The notes below the pieces were generated by a model, which saw nothing but the letters and a program-made list of their open reading frames with translations, did no database searches and was not told where the DNA came from. A stretch of 54,271 nucleotides of DNA from Penium margaritaceum (taxonomy: Eukaryota > Streptophyta > Zygnematophyceae > Desmidiales > Peniaceae), in assembly GCA_023375785.1 (NCBI GenBank), contig SZWC01006786.1, positions 6,887 to 61,157 of the forward strand, written 5' to 3'. The position numbers and the translations under genes are program-made. Below are positions 22,472 to 31,749 of the stretch, one piece after another. How positions within the stretch are numbered: position 1 is the first letter of the stretch; each line of letters starts with the position of its first letter.

Positions 22472-23960
22472 ACTTGCAAAGTTAAAGAGAGATAGGGTGA
22501 GAGCTCATGTAGAGGCAAAGGGAGGGAAGGAGACAGAAGGAGAGGTCGGGAGCAAGGGAGGGCGAAACTAGGATCAAACAAGATTTGGGGAGGACAAGAA
22601 CAAAAAGGAGAGGTACACATGATTGAGGGAGAAATGGAGTAGGGACAACAGATAGTGCGTGGATGGTGAGGGATAGGGAGGGGGATGTTTTTTGAGGGAA
22701 AAGGGAGGATGGGCGGACAGAGGATGAGGTAGGGCAAAGGAAGGTAGGAGAGTGGTTCAAGAGAGAGGGCCCTAAAAATGTGGGGAAAAGGAAGTGAGAA
22801 AGGAAGATATAGTAAGGAAAAAGGTAGGGTGTTTGAGGGGGGGTTGGAGGGCTACAAAGGCAAGGGTCTAAGAGAGGGGGAGGAGCAATAGAGACATGGA
22901 GGAAAGAAGAAGGGATGCATGGGCGAAGAGAAGAGAAGAGGAAGGTCTGGAAACTAAACAAAGTTGTTTGAGGAGAGGGGAAGCACAGGCATAGGGGGTG
23001 AGGAGTTAAGATAGGATAGGAGGAAGCCAGTGTGGATGGAAAAGGGAGATTTGTAAAGAAGGTGAGAAGGGCGTGCTATGTGAAGGGCATGGGTTTAGAG
23101 AGAGGAGGGAAGGGCATGAGGGAGGAAGGGGCTGGTTGGATGTGTGCTTGTGGGCTGGCACAGGGAGGGGGGTGAATGCGCATGCAAGGAGGGCTTGTAG
23201 AAGGAGGTCAAAAGTGGGAATAAAAAAGACTAAAAGAGAGAAGAGGAGGGGTTGGAAAGAAAAAGGGAGGGGGTAAGGAGTATTGAAACATGGATAATGG
23301 CAAACATCCTGAGGAGGGAGGAGATTGAAAGAGCTATGAGGCATGAGAACAAAACAGTTGGTGAAGAGAGGTTTATGTTCACATAGAAAAGGAGAGGTGG
23401 GGAGGGTGGGATGAAGGGATTTGTTGAGCCAAGGGGATATGGGAGGAAGGATGGGCAAAAAGTGAGAGTGAGGGAGAGAGAGAAGGGGGATGTATTGCAG
23501 AGGGGATGGAGGGGAATTGGTGGGAGCAATGATGAGAGGGAGGGTGGAACCATTATGGGTAGGAAGGGGGGGATGTGAGAGGGGAGTTGTGAATGTGTGT
23601 AGAAGAGGGGATACACAATACATGTTAGATGGACGTGCAGAGGTGCATCCATTGGGGTCAAGGGGCAAAACGTTGATGAGCGTGCACCATACTTGAAACA
23701 GAAGGTTTACATCTATGTGAGCGAAGGGTGGGCAACACAATCGTAAAGGAGCAAGTATGTGGAGGACGGGTTTGCAATGCCCGTAAGAAGGGGAATGGTG
23801 GGTGGGTCCCAAGACAAGATGTTGGAAGGTAGACACAAGTGAATAGAAAATTCATAATTTGCGCCACGAAAAGTGGAGGGGTTGAATCTTCCACATTTGC
23901 ATGGAGAAGGAGAAAACTTAGTTGAGAAACTATGGTGGCTAACAAAAGTGACTCGGTTTA
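16131..23960 (+). repeat. Eight-kilobase purine-rich tract (GA-rich plus strand)
   Basis: Apart from the satellite at 17.46-19.75 kb, the plus strand is dominated by G and A, with repeated GAGA arrays (17252-17440, 18790-18980, 21660-21770, 22300-22480) and GGAGG/GGGAGA blocks. All long minus-strand frames here translate to Ser/Leu/Pro-rich low complexity and the plus-strand ones to Glu/Arg/Gly/Lys; I read them as compositional, not genes. The tract ends sharply at about 23.96 kb. Confidence 0.75.
17458..19750 (+). repeat. Composite satellite: modules A and B plus GA arrays
   Basis: Two modules alternate. Module A (~215-230 bp) starts near 17458, 17788, 18292 and 18985 and carries GGGACATGC, GTATTGGGTAGTGAACA and GTACACTTGTGTAT-type landmarks. 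Module B (~140 bp) starts near 18011, 18507, 18651, 19196, 19334, 19472 and 19619 and carries ACACATGTGTATGA, GATACACTTACCA, a C-rich run and AGTGATCACTCA. Adjacent B copies are spaced 138-147 bp. GA or GT arrays lie between the last B and the next A. No coding potential is evident. Confidence 0.8.
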
Positions 23961-24785
23961 GAAAAGTCAAACTATGCTAAGGGATAGTAGAATACCTCAA
24001 AGATGGCTTAGGTTCCTCAGGTATTCCTTCCATGATGCCAAGAAATGGTTAAAGGGAGACTCAATTATGGAGGCCTTTCTTTGAGTGAAAAAAAAAATTC
24101 CATAAACAATTTCAATTATTTCCTCGAACTAATTCGGACCTTGGGATGAGACTCAAAATTCTTTAAATTCAAAGTCTAATAGATATTGGTATGTCAGCAT
24201 AGTCTTGGCCATTGCCGTGTACAGAAAACTTTATAGATTATCTTTATGCATGTACAAGAAATATCTTGTTCTAGGTTTTTCATTAAATTATTTATCAATT
24301 TGACTAAAACTTTGCATATTTGTTGAGAATGTTGTTGTTCATAGGACAAGAAAGACAGATAACCTTCCACTAGTATAGATTTTACATAGAACACAATTTT
24401 ATATTCTTTAATCCTTCAAATATGTTGTCAGAGCATTACAATACATTTTGAAATACATTAAGTGTAGACAATGATCAAGACGTGAAATTTTGGGTCAAAA
24501 GAACTTTCTAAAAAATGCATCCCACACGTGTTTGGGAAAAACATCAATATAGGGTGTCTTTCATTCAATTTACCTTTTGGAGATTGTAACATTGAAAGTC
24601 ATTAGTAAAGGAAGTATAACCTAAAAAACAATGATTTCTTTGAAATCTAATCTGATAAAAAAACATCTGCGACCCTATTTTATTCCATTTCCTTAAAACC
24701 TCATAAATCCATAATTCAGATAATATTCTACATCATGTTTGTAAGTAGTTTTCCATTTTTTACAAAATGAAAATGTTGAACAGGG
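23961..24785. other. AT-rich spacer, no gene seen
   Basis: Composition changes abruptly from the purine tract to AT-rich. A 66-codon minus-strand frame (24194-24394) is the longest and shows no motif. Confidence 0.5.
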
Positions 24786-26280
24786 TTGGGGGAGCAAGCA
24801 GACGGGATAGAGCGGGAGGAGCGGGTGGAGAAGGTGGAGTAAGTGGGGCGGGAGGCTCTGTTGAAGCTAAGTTTCCACCACACACTTAGTCAAAACCGGT
24901 TTGTGAATGAAGAACAGCGGGAATTAGCCGCGATGCTGACCTCCAGCTCTCGAGTCTTCGTGAAAAAAGGGGTAGCTCTCCAAAGCTGTGAGAGAGGATT
25001 GGAGAGAGGTGAGGACATAATCACGAGATTGGATTGAGGCGAGTGATGAAAATAATTCAGAATGAACAATGAAAATTGAGAGCAACAGAGCCAGACCCCT
25101 ATTGGGCCACTCCTCAAACCGGTCGACTACGACCGTGTTCCGATCAGACCATAACCACGCATCGACGGAGTTCAACCCACATAAATGCACATCAAAGATT
25201 CAACACCCGAGAATGCACATGCATTAGTCTCGAACATATTCGAATTCTAGAATCGAGAACGCGCCACTTTTGGGGGACTATTTGACAGAAGGAGAAATAT
25301 TCATTGTGGTGGATGAATTGTCCTCGAGTGCATAGAAAGCACGTCCAGCGCACATGGACAACGTGCTTAAGGCAAAGTATAGGAATGCCCCGAGGGCAAA
25401 AGTCACAAACCAACCATCACAACTACATCTCTATGCAAATATCGTGCTAGTGTTGCAACATCCCATCTAGGCTGACATGCATGTCATGCTAACACACCGA
25501 TGGACACATCTAGGTCATTGAATTGTTTGCTATTTTAACACAACTAGGTAAGCAAGGGTAGGTGTTCCAAGTAGAAAGCTTGAATATCACAATGTAGGAT
25601 GCAACAACCCAACGGGCTGGCAAGGGCAGGGGCTGGAGCACAAATACCAGGAGCGCCCCCACGACAGAACCGACCACACCTTTCCCGCAGCACCTAAACA
25701 GCACAACCCCTCCAGGAGCACCCAGCCAAGGTCACCATCTCAGGAGAATTCAGCCAGAAGCACCCTCAAAGAAGCACCTCCACCAGGAGAAACCAGCCAC
25801 ATGCACCCCTTCAGAAACATCTCAGGAGAAGCATCTCTCTAGAAGCACCTTTCCAGAAGCACCCGAACAAAGGGCCCCTCAGGGAGGACCTTGTTGAATT
25901 ACACCACCATCTAGAAGTTCCAAGACGTCCAACAGGAACACGCAATGAGGCACTCGACCCTGCCATGAGTGCCAACCTAGAGGCACCCGGCAAAGGAGGA
26001 GGGGTTCCAAAGGAGAGAGTCAAGAGCCTCCATCCCAACGCCCAAGGGCACATGACGACAGAGGCACACAAAGGGCACAAAAGGGGGAGGTGGCGGGGAG
26101 AGACGGGACAAAAGAGTGGAAAGTGGTGGATGCGAGACAATAGGCATGTAGTGAAGAGAAAATAGTGTAGAAAAACCTACAGGAAAGAGAGGGAAGAAGC
26201 CCATAGTAAAGGAAGGAGCACAGATGAAACATGCAAGTGGTCACTGAGCAAAGGACCAATTGATGAAGGCAAGGCAGAGA
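24786..26280. other. Unassigned stretch with imperfect AGAAGCACC repeats
   Basis: Moderately GC-rich. Between about 25640 and 25900 short units of the form AGAAGCACC and CAGGAGCACC recur irregularly. This region lies downstream, in transcription sense, of the copia RNase H domain and should contain its 3' LTR if one survives, but no right-hand LTR copy exists in the window for comparison. Confidence 0.35.
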
Positions 26281-26286
26281 AACTTT

Positions 26287-26445
26287 GGAAGTTGCACCAG
26301 AGCTATGCCACAGTTGTGCCAAATTTGTGTCGGAGTTGTGCCAGAGTTGTGCCAAATTTGTGTCGGAGTTGTGCCAGAGTTTTGCCAGATTTGTGCCAGA
26401 GTTGTGCTAGAGTAGTGCCAAAGTTATGTCGTAGTTGTACCAAAA
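26287..26445 (+). repeat. 12-bp minisatellite (GAGTTGTGCCAG)
   Basis: About a dozen imperfect tandem copies of a 12-base unit, GAGTTGTGCCAG and variants such as AATTTGTGTCGG. It reads as a Val-Pro-Asn-Leu-Cys-type repeat in one frame, which is a by-product. Confidence 0.85.
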
Positions 26446-26569
26446 CAAAAGAGCATCACTCCTTTGGGGGAAGGGTACAAAGAATGACAACATCGATACT
26501 CAAAGAGAAGGCACGCTAGTGAAGAGCCTTCATAAGAAAGTGTGCGAGTTGATACTCGGCAGCGATGAA

Positions 26570-27120
26570 TCACAGAGAGACGTCGTTTACCGCAGTTACG
26601 GTGCGGACGTAGTGGTGCTCATCATTTTTTTGTTTGGTACGACGATGAAGAGTACCAGCATTCCTCGAAATGGCCAACCCACTCGCACTGTTCGTGTAGA
26701 GGGGCACAATGGGGTTGAGGAGGTGATTCTTGCCGAGAAGGCGATGGAGCCACACTGCCTTGGAGATAGCACCTCCAAGAGCCATATTCTCAGCGTCCCT
26801 AGTGCTGGGAGCGACGTAGCCGTAATTTCCACTAAGCCAAGAAATGGCAGTAGCTCCAAGGAGAAAGACAGAGCCTATGCTGCTATGAGTGTCTGAGTTG
26901 CGGGCATGGTTACTTTTGGCATAGCCCTCCAAGAGTGGCATACCAACCAGCTTGGAAGATGAGGCTGGCTTGGAGGAAGACGTAGCAAAGAACGTACGTG
27001 GCCACCTTGAGGTGAGTCGTATAAGGCTCGCGGACATACTTAGCAAGGACATTCATCACACAGGCGATGTCCAGATGATTGGTGCCAGCCACGTACATGA
27101 GCGCATCAATGATGGACTAG
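26570..27120 (-). pseudogene. copia RNase H domain
   Basis: RNase H removes RNA from the RNA-DNA hybrid during reverse transcription. The open piece 26570-27052 contains the family landmarks: a GSVFLLGATAISW strand pair, a Ser-Thr-x-x-Ala-Glu-like motif (STRDAENMA), WLHRLL, and an HRRTKQKN...HHYVR end corresponding to the usual HxRTKHID...HFxR. The upstream LMYVAGTNHLDIA segment (27098-27060) lies in the reverse transcriptase frame, and a frameshift near 26.95 kb separates the two. Substitutions at several usual positions (for example the Asp of the ADW motif) also show decay. Confidence 0.85.
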
Positions 27121-27293
27121 AAGGTAAAAACAGACTCCACTGCACCCGACTCAGTGTTGTAGGCCACAGAAAGGGTGAGCTAGGCGCTTGGTGGCATGGG
27201 TAAGGAGGCATCAGGGAGGGGTCGGGAGAGGTCGACATCGGAGGAGAAACGATCTGCGAGATGGACCAACAGACAACCGGGGAGGTGGTCAAT

Positions 27294-28067
27294 CTACATC
27301 CTTAAGAATATGACAGCAAGGCAAAGGTCCTTCATGTGGTACACCAAGGAGAGGAGACCCTTCGCCTCCAAGATTGCACAGGAGGAAGGCGAGGTGATGA
27401 GGAGGTCATCCACGTGCACCGGAATGAAGGCGGGCACGGGAGTTGTGCCACCGACAAAGAGGGAGGGGTCGGACTGACTGAGACGCAGACAAATGCGGAT
27501 GTGAGTGGACGAGAGTTCCTTGTTCAAAGAACAAGGAGATTGGCGAAGACCGTAAAGCGTGTGACGGAGTCGCCAGACCAATTTGGTACCATCGGAGAAA
27601 CCAGGAGGCTAGACCATGTACAACTTCTCCAAAAGATGATCGTGGAGAAATACATTGTTCATGTCCATCTGGTAAAGCTCCCAATTAATTTGAGCTGCAA
27701 CACAAATGATGATGCGACTTATCGTAAAATGATTGACGGTGGCGTAGGTATTAGTAAAGTTGACACCAGGGACTTGGGAGTAGCCATTGACGGTAAGAAG
27801 AGCCTTGTATTGGTCGAGGGCACCCGAGGCAGTGAACGTCTTGTGCATGAACCACTTGGCCTTGATAGCCGTGCAACCGGGGGGAAGGTCAGCGAGTTCA
27901 AGCACACCATGCTCGCCAAGAGCAACAAGCTCTGTGACACAAGACGTGTGCGAGGCAATAGCGTCTGGGCAAGGAAGAGCCCTAACAAGGGTGAGGGGAT
28001 TGGACTCGTCCAAGTGAGAGTGAGGGGAGGAAGCGTGCATGGTCAACGCCATTGCAAGGCCACGCAT
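27294..28067 (-). pseudogene. copia reverse transcriptase domain
   Basis: Copies element RNA into DNA. Two open pieces in the same frame (28067-27609 and 27581-27294) are separated by one TAG at 27609-27611. Landmarks in order: AIKAKWFMHK, GALDQYKALLTVNGYSQ, QMDMNNVFLHDHLLEKLYM, the Pro-Pro-Gly-Phe motif directly after the TAG, LYGLRQSP, and the catalytic HVDD box (family YVDD) at about 27405-27419. Homologous sequence in the same frame continues left to about 26910 through three more TAG codons. The catalytic Asp pair is present, but the stops disable it. Confidence 0.9.
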
Positions 28068-28099
28068 TGTAGATGCCGGTGCACTGTCAAAGCAATGGG

Positions 28100-29600
28100 C
28101 ATTGCATGCACCAAGGGCATGGCAAAAATCCAGATGAAAGAAGTGGCGACCGTGGGCATGACCCTAATGGAAGGTGTAAAGCGATAGGACGTGAGGTAAA
28201 GGGGTTGCAACAACAGAGGAGGCCAGAGGCAAGGAGGGAAGAGGGAGTGCAGAGGAATGTGGAGAGGGGGGGAAAGGGGAAGAGAGTGGAGGAGGGGAAA
28301 GTGGAGGAGCGACGAACAAGGAGGTAGGAAGACGCACTTGGGAGACAAGTGAGGGAGAGGGAGTTGAAGACACAATGACGACAAGAAATAGGTGAGGGAG
28401 GGAAAGAGAGGAAGGAGGAGGAGGGTTAGAGGGGTAAGTAGGAAGGGACACATGGGAGATTGGTGAGGGAGAGGCAGGTGACAACGTAGGGATTACTGAT
28501 GCAAGAGATACCGAGGGAGAAACAACGGGAGTGGGGGGAAAGATAAGGGAAGGGGAGGGAGGTAGAGGCACAGTGGGGATAAGGATAGAGGCACAAGTAA
28601 GAGTGCGAGCGGTGGGAGAGCAGGTGGCAGAAGAAACAGATGAACAAAGAGGAGTGTCCAAGAAGAAGCGCGGAAGCAGGGACATTGAGGCAGGACGGAT
28701 GGAGAAAGTTGCGCAAGGGGAGGGTAGGGGGGTAGAAGGGATTGGGGGATGAGCCCACGCAGCATGCGTGCGCATCCACCATTGGGTGTGAGATGGGGCA
28801 CCAAGAAGGGAGTCCGGGCTGGGGACGGGTTGGTATGGGGAAACTGCCGGAGGAGGAGATGCCGAAGAGAGGGGAGTGGGGGGTGAAGGGGACTGAGAGG
28901 GAGAAGGATGAAGAGGGGGAAGGGTCTCCTAGGAAAGGATATCATGAAGAGGAAGGAAGGCCAAGGGTGGGCAGAAGAGGCAACAGGGGACAAGGACAGA
29001 GGGGGAAATAACTAGAAGGATGGGATCACGTGTGAGACCGACGAGGGAGGACGCTTGTGGAGAGATGTCCCCTGGGATATCCTTAGTAGAGAGGAGGACG
29101 AAATCTACATAGTGAGTATGAGAAAAATCACAGGGGGAACTCAGAGCCTGGGAAACGTTCAGAGCAAGGGGGACCTGGGGAGGGGAAGGGAGATTTCCGT
29201 GAAGAGAGGCAAGAGAAGTCACGGGGGATGGAAAGAGGGGAGGGACGGGAGGGATAGATGACAGACCTCCATTGTAGTGGGAGGAGGGCAAAGGAGGCAG
29301 AGGAGGAGAGGGAGGTGCGAGAGAGGAAGCATGTGGAGGGGGGGAAGTGGGTCGGGAGGTGAGACAGTGGACGAAGTACCAAAGGGAAGGGGAGGAGCAA
29401 CGAACATGGGAAGGGGACTATGTGTGGGGGCGGAAACAGAGGAGGAGAGAGGGAAGATGCCGTAGGATGGGGTGGTGGGATAGACCAAGAGGGTTGGAAG
29501 GAAGGAGGAATGGGAGGGGCATGATAGGTTGACAGTAGGACGGATGGTGGCACCATAAAGGTAGGGACAGGAGCAGAGGTGGCCGGGTACGCAGGAGACA
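28100..29600 (-). pseudogene. copia linker between integrase and reverse transcriptase
   Basis: The minus strand is Ser/Pro/Leu-rich low complexity here, as in many copia polyproteins between integrase and reverse transcriptase. It makes the plus strand purine-rich, like the unrelated tract at 16-24 kb. No conserved residues are expected; frames are interchangeable and some are probably expanded by slippage. Confidence 0.55.
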
Positions 29601-29649
29601 ATGACGGGGTTCAAGAGGGGGGAAAATAAGGGAAAAGGAAAACACTGAC

Positions 29650-30720
29650 CATGAGATCATTTGATGCGTAGGTTGCGACAGAGGTCAGAGGAGGGAGACA
29701 ACAGTCTGCGTACAAGGCGTCATAAGTCTATTGCTCAATGAAGGGAGCGTGATAGGGATCAATGAAGTGGTGGGAAACCAGGTCCTAAAAGTGATGTGCC
29801 TGAGAGTGAGGACCAACTCCAAGGGTGACACAATGGCGACCATGCAGATCTGGCTTGCCAGACCGGGAAAAGGGGGTAAGATAGATGGTGGTCATAGTGC
29901 CCCACACAACGAACTAATTGAGGTCAGGACGCGGACCCAAGAACAACTGAAATGGCGTGGTGCCATGCAAGATCTGGTTCCATACCCACACGATGTAACG
30001 AGCCGCCTTAGACCAAAAACTACAGCCCTGATCATTTAAGCCAACCTCGGCCATGATTATGTAGACTCCTTTACGAGCATAAATTTCCAGCACTGCGAGA
30101 CCCCATTCTCTTTTGGAGAATAGGGGGCAAAGAGCTCATGAACCACACCCTCACGGTAAAACAACGACACTGTGTTACCAAAGAATTCACACGTGGTGAG
30201 ACCTAACGTAAAATAACTGCTAATGACCCCACCGCTACACGGATGTGTACCAGGACTGGATGGTATGAGAAACATTGCTCTTTTCTCGGAGAAAGAAAAC
30301 CCACATGAAGCGAGAGTAGTCATCAGTCAAGCTGAGGATGTATGTGGTGTGCTCATTGATACTCATCCTGGAGGGGGCCAAGGATGTGAGCATGCACGAG
30401 CCTAAGAGGAGCATACACATGAGAGGGAGAAGAGGGGAAAGGGAGGCGATGCATCTTGCCAACTGCAAAAAAGGTACAATAAGTAGTACAAGGGGATCTG
30501 AATGACGGATCTGATAGGCCATAAGAAGGAAGGGTGTGGAGGAGAGAGGCCACAGCAAGGGAAGGAAGATGGAAAAGATGACCGTGAGGATGACAGTGGA
30601 GGAGGATGACGGTGGAGGAGGATGACGGTGAAGGAGGATGACAGTGAGGAGCCGTGCAAGAGAGAGCGACCAGAGAAATAGCATCAGCCGCATGCGCAGA
30701 AGCAAACAACAGACCAAGAA
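29650..30720 (-). pseudogene. copia integrase domain
   Basis: Inserts element DNA into the genome. A GKMHRLPFP motif (family C-x-x-GK...FP) is followed by a HAHILGPL segment, then after a frameshift by TDDYSRFMWVFFLREKSNV, containing a catalytic-core Asp, and by GVVHELFAPYSPKENGV (30170-30090), the PYTPQQNG-like end. The segment FWSKAARYIVWVWNQILHG with TPFQLFLGPRPDLN (30030-29917) is the usual C-terminal continuation. TAG codons at 29914-29916, 29785-29787 and 29728-29730 are in one frame with it. Confidence 0.85.
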
Positions 30721-31640
30721 CCTGATACAGACCCTTGCCAAGTGGCTTTGATTGTTGAGGACGACACGGCCACTGTCGTGATCAGTGACGATGACAACTC
30801 CAAGGGCGTTGGTGGTGGAAAAATAGCACACGTCAAGAGTCGAAACAGAAACAAGGGAAATATCAAAAGGCAAGACGTAGAGGAAGAAGGACAAGGAGAG
30901 GGAGCAAGTCGAGGAGGTGAAGCAGATAGTGCCAACACCGATAACGGGAAGTGAGGCACCATCATTATTGTATACCAAAGTGATCACAAAGCCTGGATTG
31001 AAAGATGTAAAAAACTAACAAACGGTACACTTGTGGTTTGTCACGGCACATTTGACCACTTAGGACAGGGACACTACGCGTTGAGTTCTGAAGAGGAGAA
31101 AGTAGGCCATCTTGCACGAGGAGGGAGGAAAAGGACATGGACTGCACAACTGAACACAAGGAGAAGCAGGACAAGAGACGCGGGTAACAAGCATGTTACA
31201 CAAGGGAGACATATCAGTTGGTGGTGGGATGCTAAGCACATTCCGAGCTACGACATGACGGATGAGGGTGACGATAATATCCTCCGTAATTTGAGGCGGG
31301 GCCATAGGGAGGGTCGACGATCGGACGAGGGTGCCAACCGGAGGAGCCCGAAGGAATGTAGCAGTTGGAGGACCACCACAGGCAACATATACATGACTAC
31401 GGAGAGGGGCACGTTGACGCACGATGCGCTCACAAAGATCGGGATTTGGGGTAAGCGGGCATGCATCATGATGATGACCTTCAACCTCGCAGCTCTAGTA
31501 GGTGGGCGAATGAGCACCACTACCACCATCACTGCCACAACTGCTAGACAGAGCATGAACACCAAGGGAATGAGCCAGTGGGGGTGGAGGAGACCGGGCA
31601 GGCCATCAGAGAGGGCGTACTCTGCTGGAGGGACCAAAGG
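30720..31640 (-). pseudogene. copia gag C-terminus and protease remnant
   Basis: A CEVEGHHHDACP sequence near 31.47 kb is the right half of a CCHC zinc knuckle; just upstream a TAG (31495-31497) and a Tyr stand where the first Cys pair is expected. To the left, VYNNDGASLPVIGVGTI (about 30985-30935) matches the end of the copia protease region, with a TAG at 31015-31017 in the same frame. The protease active-site DSGA was not found in an intact form. Confidence 0.65.
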
Positions 31641-31749
31641 CTGGGAGACTGCCTAGAATGAGCGGAGGCCGTCGAGTTGCACTGGCCAAATCGCTCCGAG
31701 AGTCTGGTAAGAAACATGAAGAGTGAGGTTTCAAGACCAATCATAGAAG

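Larger units (their letters stand above)
26570..31745 (-). mobile_element. Ty1/copia retrotransposon, degenerate, 5' truncated
   Basis: Domains occur in copia order on the minus strand: gag zinc knuckle (~31.5 kb), protease end (~31.0 kb), integrase (30.7-29.6 kb), a Ser/Pro-rich linker (29.6-28.1 kb), reverse transcriptase (28.07-27.1 kb) and RNase H (27.1-26.57 kb). Integrase before reverse transcriptase identifies copia against gypsy. Frameshifts interrupt the integrase (near 30.35 kb) and the RNase H (near 26.95 kb), and I located nine in-frame TAG codons. The gag N-terminus, primer site and 5' LTR are missing: at ~31.75 kb the sequence turns to AT-rich spacer. The element cannot encode a functional polyprotein. 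Confidence 0.9.

Noticed and set aside
16131..23960. Long ORFs such as 20779-21780 minus (333 codons) and 23006-23836 minus (276 codons)
   Set aside because: They translate to Ser/Leu/Pro/His low complexity in several overlapping frames, as expected from a purine-rich strand lacking stops on its complement.
28100..29600. Pro/Ser-rich minus ORFs as separate proline-rich host proteins
   Set aside because: They sit exactly between copia integrase and reverse transcriptase, where such a linker is normal.
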